Assembly: GCA_038257535.1 (NCBI GenBank)
Contig: JBBSJE010000052.1
Location: 1 to 32,682 of the forward strand
Length of the DNA stretch: 32,682 nt
DNA from: JAGTJU01 sp038257535
GTDB lineage: Bacteria; Myxococcota_A; Polyangia; Fen-1088
Reading direction: 5' to 3'
The notes under the pieces are model-generated. The model saw only the letters and a list, made by a program, of their open reading frames with translations. It made no database searches and was not told the DNA's origin. Positions within the stretch are counted from its first letter, which is position 1, and every line of letters begins with the position of its first letter. Below are positions 23,333 through 32,402 of the stretch, piece after piece. A program made the translations under genes and the position numbers.

Positions 23333-25618
23333 CTATTCTACGTCTTCAAGCACCTCGGGCTCGGCCCTGGGGGTGGCCGTGATGCGGGTGATCCACTCCA
23401 AACACTGGCGCTCGCTGGCCCCGCGCTCCGTCAGATCGAAAGCCAAAGGCGTCGCAAGCGCCAAGGTCAATTCTTCGTCGGTAAGCCGGTCACGTTCACG
23501 CATGCGGCTCAAAATGCGCTTGATGTGCTTGTCACCCGATGTGGAAACGGCGCCGTGGCAATAGTGCACGTAGCGGCGCTTGGGGCTTGGCAAAATCGAC
23601 GAAAAGAATGCGGCTTCAACCGGGTTCAAATCAGAGGCGGATTTGCCGAAGTAGTGCCGCGCCGCCGGCCCAATGCCGTAGATGCGGGGGCCAAATTCGA
23701 TCGCGTTGAGGTAGAGCTCCAAAATTCGTTCCTTGCTCAGAATTTGTTCGAGATACCAAACCAAAAACAGTTCCTGCAGCTTTCGCGAAAGCGTCTTTTC
23801 GTGGCTTAACAACAGGTTTTTCACCATCTGCATGGTGATTGAAGAAGCGCCCTGCCGAAACCGGCCGCGCTCAAGGTTGCGCTTCAAAGCGGTGCGAAAC
23901 TCGCGGGTGGCAAACCCCCTGTGTTTGAAAAAGGCACTGTCTTCTGTGGTCAAGAATGAGTTTATAAGGTGCGGAGACACTTCATTGATGGGTACGAAGT
24001 CCGCGCTGTCAGCGCCCACAACAAACAGCAGTTCTTGCGGCTCCGTGCCTCTTTCATCCCAATTGGGAGGCACTTGCACGATTTGGGTTAACGGCACATC
24101 GCCATCAGCCAAGTCGGCCACGGCCGCGGGTGCCGCCACCACTTTGCAGCCATCAATGCCCACCTTGCCGTCCAGCACCAACGACTCAAGGTCCGCGTAG
24201 TCAATCTTCGTCTGCAGGTTCGCCTCGAAGACGCCCTTGAGCGAAAACCCCTGTAGCTTCGGAATCAAGGCCTGAGGAAAACTGGCCAGCACCTGTTGGC
24301 AAGGCAGTTTGGGAACTTCCAGCGTCAACTCGATCTTTGGCAACCAAGGCCACGTGCGCCCGTCCTCGAAGGTGTAGGAGCCCTCTGCCAGCTGCAAACG
24401 CCCCGATAGCTTTGCCGCTAGATCTTTCAGATGGCCTTCAATGTGCTTGACCTCCAAAACCCCCGAACGTGTGTCGAAGCTGCCATCGATCGCCACCGAG
24501 GCGCTGAGGCCTTGCACGGGAGCGCTGGCCAACGCCGCATGAAAGATCGCCAAATTGGTGATCGCCAGCGTGCCATCAACAGAAACCACGCCCGAAGCCA
24601 AACTCACGTTCAAAGCACCCGCCACGCTTGTGGCTTCGGGATTTGAAACCGTGGGTGGCAAAACATCTTTGATCTTGTCCAAGGTGAAACGCTCGGCTCG
24701 CAGCGCAAGCGCTCCCTTCGAGTTTTGCCAAGCCGAGGCCAAGGTGAAGCCGCCAGCCGCGGTCCACAAGCGCTCACGCGAGCCACCATAGCTGCCGTGA
24801 AACTCAAGCGTGATGTCTTGGTCGCCTCCTGGCTTGTTGGCCGCTCCAGGAATCACCTGTCCTGTGATGCCCGTGAGCCCCAACGTGGGCAACGCTTGAA
24901 CGTAGCCGTCCTGCACCCACACCGAGGGCACTCCTTGTGGCCGCAAGCCTTCAAGCGCCACGCGAAGCTTCAGCGATTTTGCGCCGAAGCCACCAGCGGA
25001 GCTTGCGCCGAGCAGCGACGCCACATCGCCCTCAAGGCTTGAGAAACTGACGGTCGCGTGTTCCCCGGGCACAAGTTGGCCCTCGACGTCCTCGGCACGA
25101 AGGCCGCGTTCGTTGGCGTCACCTATCTGAATGTGGCCGCGAATGAATGTGACGCTCGGATATGCGCGTGAAGCGCGGGCTTTTGTGGCCGTTGGTTGCG
25201 CCTGTGGCTTTGCGTCCCGCCGCAGCTTTTTGACGTCACTGATCGACTTCGCTGTGAGTGCAGGCGCTTCCACCTGCACAACGCCCGAGCCCCACAACGC
25301 CGAAAATGGCACCACCATTTTGGCAACAGAGATTTGCACCGAGTTTAGGTCCTGGTGTTTCGGATCGCTTAGTTTGAGGCCGTCGAAGGTCAAGCGCATA
25401 AGCCCAGCGCGCGCCCGTTCTATGGACATGGTTAGCCCCGTTTGCGCAAAAACCCTGCGCGACAGTGAACGCGCTGCCAAGGCGCCAACCAAGGCGGGAT
25501 ACACGGCCACAACAACAAGCACCAGCACGGCAACAAGGGCCAGCTTCCAGTGCCGCACAACCTGCGACCTGAAGGTCGGGGGGTGCTTATCAAGATTTGC
25601 GCGGGGGGAGGCGCTCAC
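23333..25618 (-). CDS. AsmA-like domain fused to a GT51 peptidoglycan glycosyltransferase
   Basis: A 761-residue protein with one N-terminal membrane helix (about 24-48). A long beta-rich region to about residue 500 resembles AsmA/TamB-type proteins (LSRRVFAQTGLTMSIERARAG, FDGLKLSDP, and repeated strand-turn units). The C-terminal third is a GT51 domain: catalytic E559 in TTEDSAFFKHRGF, then SSITMQMVKNLLLSHEKT, LEQILSKERILELYLN and GIGPAARHYFGKSASDL. There is no transpeptidase domain. GT51 proteins without one are normally short (about 250 residues), so the large N-terminal domain is unusual. The start is GTG 25618, with a poor Shine-Dalgarno. Its gene lies 83 bases after the sigma factor gene on the same strand. 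Confidence 0.85.
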   Translation of the reverse strand: MSASPRANLDKHPPTFRSQVVRHWKLALVAVLVLVVVAVYPALVGALAARSLSRRVFAQTGLTMSIERARAGLMRLTFDGLKLSDPKHQDLNSVQISVAKMVVPFSALWGSGVVQVEAPALTAKSISDVKKLRRDAKPQAQPTATKARASRAYPSVTFIRGHIQIGDANERGLRAEDVEGQLVPGEHATVSFSSLEGDVASLLGASSAGGFGAKSLKLRVALEGLRPQGVPSVWVQDGYVQALPTLGLTGITGQVIPGAANKPGGDQDITLEFHGSYGGSRERLWTAAGGFTLASAWQNSKGALALRAERFTLDKIKDVLPPTVSNPEATSVAGALNVSLASGVVSVDGTLAITNLAIFHAALASAPVQGLSASVAIDGSFDTRSGVLEVKHIEGHLKDLAAKLSGRLQLAEGSYTFEDGRTWPWLPKIELTLEVPKLPCQQVLASFPQALIPKLQGFSLKGVFEANLQTKIDYADLESLVLDGKVGIDGCKVVAAPAAVADLADGDVPLTQIVQVPPNWDERGTEPQELLFVVGADSADFVPINEVSPHLINSFLTTEDSAFFKHRGFATREFRTALKRNLERGRFRQGASSITMQMVKNLLLSHEKTLSRKLQELFLVWYLEQILSKERILELYLNAIEFGPRIYGIGPAARHYFGKSASDLNPVEAAFFSSILPSPKRRYVHYCHGAVSTSGDKHIKRILSRMRERDRLTDEELTLALATPLAFDLTERGASERQCLEWITRITATPRAEPEVLEDVE

Positions 25619-25701
25619 GTTCCAAGCATTTTATGCGCGACCTCGTCGCCGCAAGCAATGCGCAGGAGCCCCCAAGGCTCAGTTTTGTAAAGATTTTTCG
25701 C

Positions 25702-26346
25702 TTAGGCGGCCTGGGCCCACAGGTTGGCTTCGCTGTCACGCACTTCCACGAGTTCCTGCGCCAGGCGGCGGCGGGCGTGGTGCAGCCGGCTCATCACGGT
25801 TCCAATCGGGCATGCGGCGCGGTCAGCGATTTCTTCGTACGAGTGCTCCTCGAACTCTCGCATCACCAGCGCTTCAACGTGCACGGGCGACAGCACATGC
25901 AAGGCCTGACGAACCATGACGCTGGTTTGTTTTGAAGCCAGCAAAGCTTCTGGCGTCTCTTCATGGGCAGGCTCATAGCTGCGTGGACCACCATCTGTGT
26001 TGTCGGTTTCGTCGCGCACTTCGGTGCGAACCTTTTCGCGGCGAAGCAGATCCAAGCTGCTGTTCATCACGATGCGATGAATCCACGTGAAGAACGACGC
26101 ACGGCCTTCAAAACGCGGCAAATACCGCCAAACCTTCGTAAGCGCATCTTGAACGGCGTCTTCGGCATCGTTGGGATTTCGCAGCACCTTCATGGCCACC
26201 GCCATGGCGCGTGGGCGGGCCTCACAGAGCAGACGCTCAATGGCTTTGCGATCGCCTTTTTGTGCGCGCAACACCAGGTCATCAGCGCCGCTGTCAGGAA
26301 TTGAACACTCAGAAGCTGTGTTAACCACTGTGTTTTTCGTCTTCAT
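25702..26346 (-). CDS. ECF-type RNA polymerase sigma factor
   Basis: This 214-residue sigma70-family factor of the extracytoplasmic-function group directs RNA polymerase to a small set of promoters. Region 2 runs from LVLRAQKGDRKAIERLL to SLDLLRREKVR, with DAEDAVQDALTKVWRYLPRFEGRASFFTWIHRIVMN in the middle. Region 4 includes VHVEALVMREFEEHSYEEIADRAACPIGTVMSRLHHARRRL. An acidic linker joins them. ATG 26346 is preferred; an in-frame GTG at 26364 would add six residues and neither has a clear Shine-Dalgarno. No anti-sigma factor gene is adjacent. The next genes on the strand are the AsmA-GT51 and PBP1A genes, so a cell-envelope role is a reasonable inference. Confidence 0.9.
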   Translation of the reverse strand: MKTKNTVVNTASECSIPDSGADDLVLRAQKGDRKAIERLLCEARPRAMAVAMKVLRNPNDAEDAVQDALTKVWRYLPRFEGRASFFTWIHRIVMNSSLDLLRREKVRTEVRDETDNTDGGPRSYEPAHEETPEALLASKQTSVMVRQALHVLSPVHVEALVMREFEEHSYEEIADRAACPIGTVMSRLHHARRRLAQELVEVRDSEANLWAQAA

Positions 26347-26479
26347 GTTTGGGTGTATTTGCACGGCGTATGCCGAGTTTTTGCCGGGGTTTTCTTATGG
26401 TTTTGCGGCTATGTAGGACAGCCGGCGGCAACCACCCCCACCAGGCACCGAAAAGCCGCGTATATTTGCTCACCACGCC

Positions 26480-29400
26480 ATGGTTTCCCGCGACGCCATT
26501 GAGATTTTCCTTTCCCGCGCCCGCACGCGCGCACGTGCCGAATCGGCGTTGAGCATTTTTGCCCTGGCTGCCGCGTCCTTGTTTGTGCTGCTTTTGCTGC
26601 TGGCGTGGCTGGCGCAATACACCGGTCCTGCCGCCTACTGGCCTGTCATCACCACAGGGGTGTTGCTGGCAGTCACACTTGGCGCGTTGTTTTTCGGGGC
26701 ACTGCGCCCCTGGCTTCGTTTAAAAACTGACACCGCGGTTGCGCGTATGGTGGGCGCCCGCCACCCACCTGTGGCCTCTGATCTGCTTTCGGCCGTGCAA
26801 CTTGCGCCGCAGGCTGGCAAGAGCGGCAAGGTCGGCAGGACCCCTGAGTCCTTGGCCTCCAACGACTTGGTGCACGCGTTTCGGGGCCACGTGGGCACCG
26901 CCGTGGAAAGCTTGAGCTTGACCCAAGTTGTGCCCTTCGGCCCGGCTTACAAGCGCCTACTGTGGGCCGCAGCCGCCGCTGCGGTCTTGGTGAGCACGGC
27001 CGTGATGTCGCCTCACATTGTGCGGCGGGGCTTGGCGCTTTTGACCCGCACGCCCACTCTATATGAAGGCGCGTCGGTGTCGGCCGAACCTTTGGTCGCC
27101 GATATCAAGCTGACCTACCACTACCCCGCCTACACAGGCTTGCCGCCCCGCACCGTTGAAGGCGCGACCGGGGACATCCAGGCGCTCAAAGGCACGCGCG
27201 TTAGCATGGAGATGCGCGCACTGCGCCGTACGCGGCGCGCGCTCATCTTCTTTGGCGCCGACGGCGAAGGCCCGCAGGCAGAAGTGCAGGTGTCTGGCGA
27301 CATGCTGCGCGCGGCGTTCACCGTCAGCGACAATGACCACTACCGCATTTGGCTGTCTCCAACCTTTGGCCGTCCGGTGCGCGAAAGTCGCGGCCATCGG
27401 GTTGAAGCGGGGGCGGATCAGGCGCCCACTGTAGAAATCAAAGCTGCGTCTGAACGCTTGGAGCTGCCCGCCCCCCGCCCCATCGAAGTGGGATTTGCGG
27501 CCACCGACGACTACGGTCTGGGGGAAATCGATCTGGTTTTCCGGGTGGGCAACTCAAAAGAAAAGCGCATCCCGCTCGAGCCCGCCTCGGGCAAACGCCA
27601 AGCGCAGGGCAAAACCTTGTGGGACCCTTCGTCCGAAGCGCTCGTTCCGGGTGTGCAAATCGCCTACCGCATCGAAGCGCGCGACATGGACGCGGTCTCG
27701 GGCCCCAAGGTGGGAACCTCACGCACGCTGTTGCTCATCTTGGAGCGCCCGCGGGAGGACACGGACGAAAGGCTTGAATCGCAACGATTTGTGCTTGAGC
27801 GCTTGCTGGGCGTGCTGGCGGATCGGCTTGAGCTGGGCGAACGCGGCGTTGAACGCACCGTTGCGGATGAGTGGTTGGCCTGGCAAAGCGCCCATGAAGA
27901 CGAAACCGGGCAGGTGGCGTTGTTGGCAGGGCTTGTGGATCAACAAAAGCGTGAAGGCGGCTCCAGCGACACCCTGCTGCAGGCGCTTTCGGGCATTGCC
28001 GATCGCCTCAACCGCGCTTTGCGTTCAGAAATCGGCCTGCTGCAAAAGCTCAAACCGCTGGCCGACGGCATGCGTTTGGGCGGCAAAGACTTCACGGCGC
28101 TTCGCAAAGCCAACGAGGCCCACGCCGACACGCTTGAAGATGTGGTGCTGGCGTTGGACGATCTCATTGGCCGGCAACGACTTGAAGACCTGGCCGCGTT
28201 GGGCGAACAGCTCACTCAAGCTTATGAACGCCTCAAGGATCTGCTATCGCGGTATCAAAACACCAAGGACGAGGCACTGCGCGAGCAGCTACAGCGAGAG
28301 ATCCAAGCGCTGCAGAGACGGATTGGCGAGCTAGCGCAAAAGGTGGCGGAAGTGAAGGCGCGCAACGAAGTGGGCAGCGAATGGCAGAACATGCCCGACA
28401 CGCGAGAGGCCATGAACAAAGCGCAGCAACTGCAGGACTTGTTGAAAAAAGGTGATTCCGAGTCGCTGTCGCAGGCGTTGGCGGAATTGGGAGATTCACT
28501 GCAGTCGCTCAAAGACATGCTGGCCCAGAACGCTGACGACTTCACCGACGATCGCTTTCCAAAGGAAAGCCGAGCCACGTCTGAGCTTTCAAAGAAGATG
28601 TCCGAGCTCGAAGGCGACGAGCGGCAATTGGCGGGCGACACCGGCGCGTTGTCCGATGAACTGCAAAAAGCCATGCAGGAGCGTCAGCAAAAGGAAATGG
28701 CTGACCGGATGGCGTCGGTGCAGAAGAAGATGTCTTCGCTTCGCGAAACACTCAAGCAGCCCACGCCCAAGCGTTTGGGCGAAGACGCGGCGGCAAATCA
28801 GGCGCGCGCTCAGGACCGTGCCGAAGGGGCGCAGAAACTTCTTCAGCGCAAAGATGTGGCAGAGGCCAGCAAGGAAATGGGGGAGTTGGCCGAGGCCTTG
28901 ACCCCGCTGTCAAAACAAGCCCAGATGCGCGCCGCCAAAGAAGATCCCAACGGCACCATGCGACGGTTCGCCGACAAAATGGCTGAAGCGCAACAGCTGG
29001 CCGATGAAATTGGGCAAGAGCTCAAACAGCTTTCGCCCCGCGGCAGCGACGTGGCTTCGGAGGCGCAACGTCAACAAAGCCAACAAATGGGACAACGCCA
29101 ACAGTCCATTGCTGAACGAACCCGGGCGCTTGCGGAACAGGCCAAGCAGAATCAAGGGCTGCCGGGCTTTGAGCAGGCGGCGGAGGGCCTGGGGGAAGTG
29201 GCGGGTCAAATGCAACAAGCTATGGACGACCTACAAAAGGGCGACGCCACGGAGGCGCTGGCGAAAGAAAAAGCGGCGGCCGATCGGTTGGCGCAGCTTC
29301 GCGAAGGGCTCAAAGGCGAAAAAATGGGTCGCAGCGCGCGCGAACAAGAGCCCGTGCGCATTCCGGGCGCCGACGATTCGAATGCCCCCAGGGCGTGGCG

Positions 29401-29488
29401 GCAAGAGCTGCTCGAAGCGATGAAAGAAAAAAGCCCTGAGCCCTTCCGCGACGCCGTTCGCCGATACTACGAGGAGCTGGTGAAATGA
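26480..29488 (+). CDS. DUF4175-family membrane protein with long coiled coil
   Basis: This 1002-residue protein has two N-terminal transmembrane helices (about 25-45 and 53-75) and a third near 160-178. A beta-rich domain follows to about residue 420 (YEGASVSAEPLVADIKLTYHYPAY, DDYGLGEIDLVFRV), and then a long Glu/Gln/Lys/Ala-rich helical region (about 440-960) predicted to be coiled coil. The layout matches DUF4175 proteins, whose biochemical function is not established. It is divergent from the sigma factor gene across 133 bases. Its stop overlaps the metallopeptidase start (ATGA), so the two are coupled. The ATG at 26480 has no clear Shine-Dalgarno. DUF4175 genes often lie near moxR genes, as here. 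Confidence 0.85.
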   Translation: MVSRDAIEIFLSRARTRARAESALSIFALAAASLFVLLLLLAWLAQYTGPAAYWPVITTGVLLAVTLGALFFGALRPWLRLKTDTAVARMVGARHPPVASDLLSAVQLAPQAGKSGKVGRTPESLASNDLVHAFRGHVGTAVESLSLTQVVPFGPAYKRLLWAAAAAAVLVSTAVMSPHIVRRGLALLTRTPTLYEGASVSAEPLVADIKLTYHYPAYTGLPPRTVEGATGDIQALKGTRVSMEMRALRRTRRALIFFGADGEGPQAEVQVSGDMLRAAFTVSDNDHYRIWLSPTFGRPVRESRGHRVEAGADQAPTVEIKAASERLELPAPRPIEVGFAATDDYGLGEIDLVFRVGNSKEKRIPLEPASGKRQAQGKTLWDPSSEALVPGVQIAYRIEARDMDAVSGPKVGTSRTLLLILERPREDTDERLESQRFVLERLLGVLADRLELGERGVERTVADEWLAWQSAHEDETGQVALLAGLVDQQKREGGSSDTLLQALSGIADRLNRALRSEIGLLQKLKPLADGMRLGGKDFTALRKANEAHADTLEDVVLALDDLIGRQRLEDLAALGEQLTQAYERLKDLLSRYQNTKDEALREQLQREIQALQRRIGELAQKVAEVKARNEVGSEWQNMPDTREAMNKAQQLQDLLKKGDSESLSQALAELGDSLQSLKDMLAQNADDFTDDRFPKESRATSELSKKMSELEGDERQLAGDTGALSDELQKAMQERQQKEMADRMASVQKKMSSLRETLKQPTPKRLGEDAAANQARAQDRAEGAQKLLQRKDVAEASKEMGELAEALTPLSKQAQMRAAKEDPNGTMRRFADKMAEAQQLADEIGQELKQLSPRGSDVASEAQRQQSQQMGQRQQSIAERTRALAEQAKQNQGLPGFEQAAEGLGEVAGQMQQAMDDLQKGDATEALAKEKAAADRLAQLREGLKGEKMGRSAREQEPVRIPGADDSNAPRAWRQELLEAMKEKSPEPFRDAVRRYYEELVK

Positions 29489-31098
29489 CGCTGGCCACAT
29501 GGACCTTGGTTGCGCTTGTGGCCGCTCTGCCACGCTCGGGATCGCCCGACATTGTGGGTGTTGGGCTTTTGTCTGGCGAGGGCGCGCAGGTGGAAGAGCT
29601 GTTCGATGGGTGGCAATTTGCCGCGGCCGACAAGGCCTTGGCAGCCCTGGCCACCAAAGCGCCGGGATCCCCGCAGGTTTTGTATCTGCAAGGCTACCAG
29701 GCCTTCTTGCAAGGTGATTACGAAGCGGCCACGGCCAAGCTCTCAGCGGCGCGCCAACTCTTCCCCGGGCATCGCAACATTGAAGGGCTCAACGCTCTGG
29801 CAACGGCCGCGGCGACGGTGGTCGAGGGGCACGCCGAACGCCGATCCAAACACTTCCGTTTGCGCTTTCCACCCGAAGACGAAGTGCTGGCGGATCACGC
29901 GATCGACACGTTGGAGGCCGCCGTGGCGGCGCTGAAAGCCGATCTGGGCTTTGCGCCCACGTACCCCATCACGGTTGATTTTTATCGCAGCTCGGAAGAT
30001 CTGGCCGCCGTGTCCCCGCTTACCGAGGCGGAAGTGGAACGCACGGGCACCATCGCGCTGTGCAAGTGGGCGCGTTTGATGGTCACCAGCCCGCGCGCCC
30101 TGCGCTTTGGCTACCCGTGGATGGACACGCTGTCGCACGAGCTCGTGCATTACGCGATTTCGACGCTCACCAAAGATCAAGCGCCCGTGTGGTTGCAAGA
30201 AGGGCTTGCGAAGTTCATGGAAAGCCGGTGGCGGCGGGATCCGGGTGAGCCGCTGGCCCCCAGCAGCGAGCATCTTTTGGCAAAAGCTTTGGCCAGCAAC
30301 AAACTGATTAGCTTCGAGGCCATGCACCCTTCCATGGCCAAACTGCCAAAGGCTGAAGACGCGGCGCTGGCGTTTGCGGAAGTGGCCACAACGGTGGCGT
30401 TTGTGTTTGATCAGGGCGGCATGCCTGCCGTGCGCGCCGCCGTGGAGGCTGTGGGGACGGGGGTTGACGCGCGCGAGGCGGTGGCCCGGTCGTTGAACCT
30501 CGAATGGGCGGCGTTTGACAAAAAATGGCGGGCGTACATGAAGTCCCGCAATTTCAAAGCCTACCCCCACCTAGATCCGGTAACGCGCAAGTTTCGCAAA
30601 AAGGCCGCGGTGGCTTCCAAACGCGCGCCCACCGAGGACGAAGCCTTGGCCGGAGAAGGCATGGACAAGGCAGACCGGTTTTTGCGGTTGGGGAACATGC
30701 TGCTGCTGCGTGATCGCCCGCGTGCCGCCGCCATCGAATACAGCAAGGGGGCCAAGCTGGCGGGACCTGCGCATTGGCTGTTTCCGGTGAAACTGGGGCG
30801 CACCTATTTGGCGCTGAAGGAGCCCGACAAGGCGCTGGGGGCGCTGGGGGAGTTAAGAGCGCTTTACCCCGAGCTGCCCTGGCCCCACCTCATTGCCGGA
30901 CAGGCGCTGCTGGAAAAAGGCGATGCCGTGGAGGCGCGCAAGGCGTTGGAGGCGTCATTGGCCAACAACCCCTTCGATCCCCAGCTTCACTGCGCCTTGA
31001 CCGAGGCCTACGCCCGCTTGGCCAGCGAAGAACCTTCAAAGCCCTCCTGGGCCGCGCAACGCGATCGGGCACGGAAAAACTGCGATCAGCTGCGCTAG
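29485..31098 (+). CDS. TPR-containing zinc metallopeptidase (peptidase MA-like)
   Basis: A 537-residue protein with a weak N-terminal export signal (MTLATWTLVALVAALP). The central domain is a gluzincin-type peptidase: HELVH at 218-222 supplies two zinc-binding histidines and the catalytic glutamate, and E239 in WLQEGLAKFMES is the likely third ligand. TPR-like helices flank it: residues 35-105 (FAAADKALAALATKAPGSP) and about 395-520 (ADRFLRLGNMLLLRDRPRAAAIEYSKG). This agrees with peptidase MA family proteins. It is translationally coupled to the DUF4175 gene and precedes moxR. The substrate is unknown; an envelope or periplasmic target is inferred from the signal-like N-terminus and neighbours. 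Confidence 0.85.
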   Translation: MTLATWTLVALVAALPRSGSPDIVGVGLLSGEGAQVEELFDGWQFAAADKALAALATKAPGSPQVLYLQGYQAFLQGDYEAATAKLSAARQLFPGHRNIEGLNALATAAATVVEGHAERRSKHFRLRFPPEDEVLADHAIDTLEAAVAALKADLGFAPTYPITVDFYRSSEDLAAVSPLTEAEVERTGTIALCKWARLMVTSPRALRFGYPWMDTLSHELVHYAISTLTKDQAPVWLQEGLAKFMESRWRRDPGEPLAPSSEHLLAKALASNKLISFEAMHPSMAKLPKAEDAALAFAEVATTVAFVFDQGGMPAVRAAVEAVGTGVDAREAVARSLNLEWAAFDKKWRAYMKSRNFKAYPHLDPVTRKFRKKAAVASKRAPTEDEALAGEGMDKADRFLRLGNMLLLRDRPRAAAIEYSKGAKLAGPAHWLFPVKLGRTYLALKEPDKALGALGELRALYPELPWPHLIAGQALLEKGDAVEARKALEASLANNPFDPQLHCALTEAYARLASEEPSKPSWAAQRDRARKNCDQLR

Positions 31099-31197
31099 CC
31101 TGCGGGAGGGGTGTGCGCGTAAAAGGTTTTGCGGAAGTTGCGCGCGATTGCGCCGCCGGCTTTGCCACCCCTGGCCCGGCGTGGCATCCTCGACTCC

Positions 31198-32400
31198 GTG
31201 TCAGAGTCCGACAAGGCCACGGCCAGTTCCTCATCGGCCCCCCCGTCCGTGCCGCCCGCGCCTGCGGGGCCAGCCGCTGTGACCGCCAACGCGCGCCCAT
31301 GGTCGACCACGCCCGCCCCCCCCGGGCCAGTGCCCTCGCCCATTCCAGTGCGCCGCCCCACCCCGGTGCCCACAGGCCCCAACGACGCCGAGGCCGCGCA
31401 ACAACTTGCCGAGATTCGCCGTCGCCTGTTTCAGGAAATCGGCAAACGCATCGTGGGCCAAGAAGATGTCATCGACCATCTTCTGATTTCCCTGTTTTCC
31501 CGCGGTCACTGTTTGTTCGTGGGTGTGCCCGGGTTGGCCAAAACTTTGTTGATCCAAACCTTGGCAGAGGTGCTTGACCTGTCATTCGGCCGCATCCAAT
31601 TCACACCAGATCTCATGCCGTCGGACATCACCGGCTCGGACGTGTTGGAAGAAGATCGCACCACCGGGCGCCGCGTGTTTCGTTTCATCAAGGGTCCGTT
31701 GTTTGCGCATGTGATTTTGGCCGATGAAATCAACCGCACGCCGCCCAAAACGCAAGCGGCCCTGCTGCAAGCGATGCAAGAGCGGCGCGTGTCTGCGGGC
31801 GGCACCACCTACGACTTGCCGGAGCCGTTTTTGGTGTTCGCCACGCAAAACCCGATTGAGCAAGAAGGCACCTACCCCCTGCCCGAAGCCCAACTCGATC
31901 GCTTCATGTTCAACATCAAGGTCGAATATCCGTCGCTCGACGAAGAGAAGCGCATCCTGAGCATGATCGCCAAAAACGAGCCGGTCGAACTGACGAAAGT
32001 GCTGAGCGCCAAGGCGATCATCAACCTGCAGAAGCTGGTGCGCAGCGTCCCCATCGGCGACTTCGTCATCGACTTCGCGGCCCGGCTGGCCCGCGCGACC
32101 CGACCGCGCGACCCCTCCGCCCCGGAGATCGTCAAGAAGCTGATCAACTGGGGAGCCGGTCCGCGTGCGGGCATCTACCTCATCCAAGCCGGGCAGGCGT
32201 TCGCCGCGATGGATGGACGATTCAGCGTCGCCATTGATGACATCAAGAAGGCGGCCATCCCGGTGTTGCGACATCGCATCAGCACCAATTTCCAAGCCCA
32301 GGCCGACGGGAAAACGACGGAAGATGTGATCGAGGAATTGCTGAAAGTCGTCAGCGAACCGGAACCGGCCAAGTACGCCGCCGCCCGAAAGAAGGGCTAA
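31198..32400 (+). CDS. MoxR-family AAA+ ATPase (possibly chimeric)
   Basis: This 400-residue MoxR ATPase acts as a chaperone that assembles or activates partner complexes. A Pro/Ser/Ala-rich N-terminal extension (about 1-60) precedes the AAA+ core. Walker A is GVPGLAKT at about 109-116, Walker B is ILADEINRTPPKTQAALL, and sensor 1 lies in FATQNPIEQEGTYPLPEAQLDRFMF. The lid domain carries WGAGPRAGIYL. GTG 31198 is chosen because the preceding in-frame codons (TTG 31129 onward) read like noncoding sequence; neither start has a good Shine-Dalgarno. Codon choice changes at about 31,910: GTG predominates for valine before that point and GTC after it. No DUF58 gene follows, although one usually does. 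The C-terminal quarter may come from another genome. Confidence 0.85.
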   Translation: MSESDKATASSSSAPPSVPPAPAGPAAVTANARPWSTTPAPPGPVPSPIPVRRPTPVPTGPNDAEAAQQLAEIRRRLFQEIGKRIVGQEDVIDHLLISLFSRGHCLFVGVPGLAKTLLIQTLAEVLDLSFGRIQFTPDLMPSDITGSDVLEEDRTTGRRVFRFIKGPLFAHVILADEINRTPPKTQAALLQAMQERRVSAGGTTYDLPEPFLVFATQNPIEQEGTYPLPEAQLDRFMFNIKVEYPSLDEEKRILSMIAKNEPVELTKVLSAKAIINLQKLVRSVPIGDFVIDFAARLARATRPRDPSAPEIVKKLINWGAGPRAGIYLIQAGQAFAAMDGRFSVAIDDIKKAAIPVLRHRISTNFQAQADGKTTEDVIEELLKVVSEPEPAKYAAARKKG

Positions 32401-32402
32401 TT

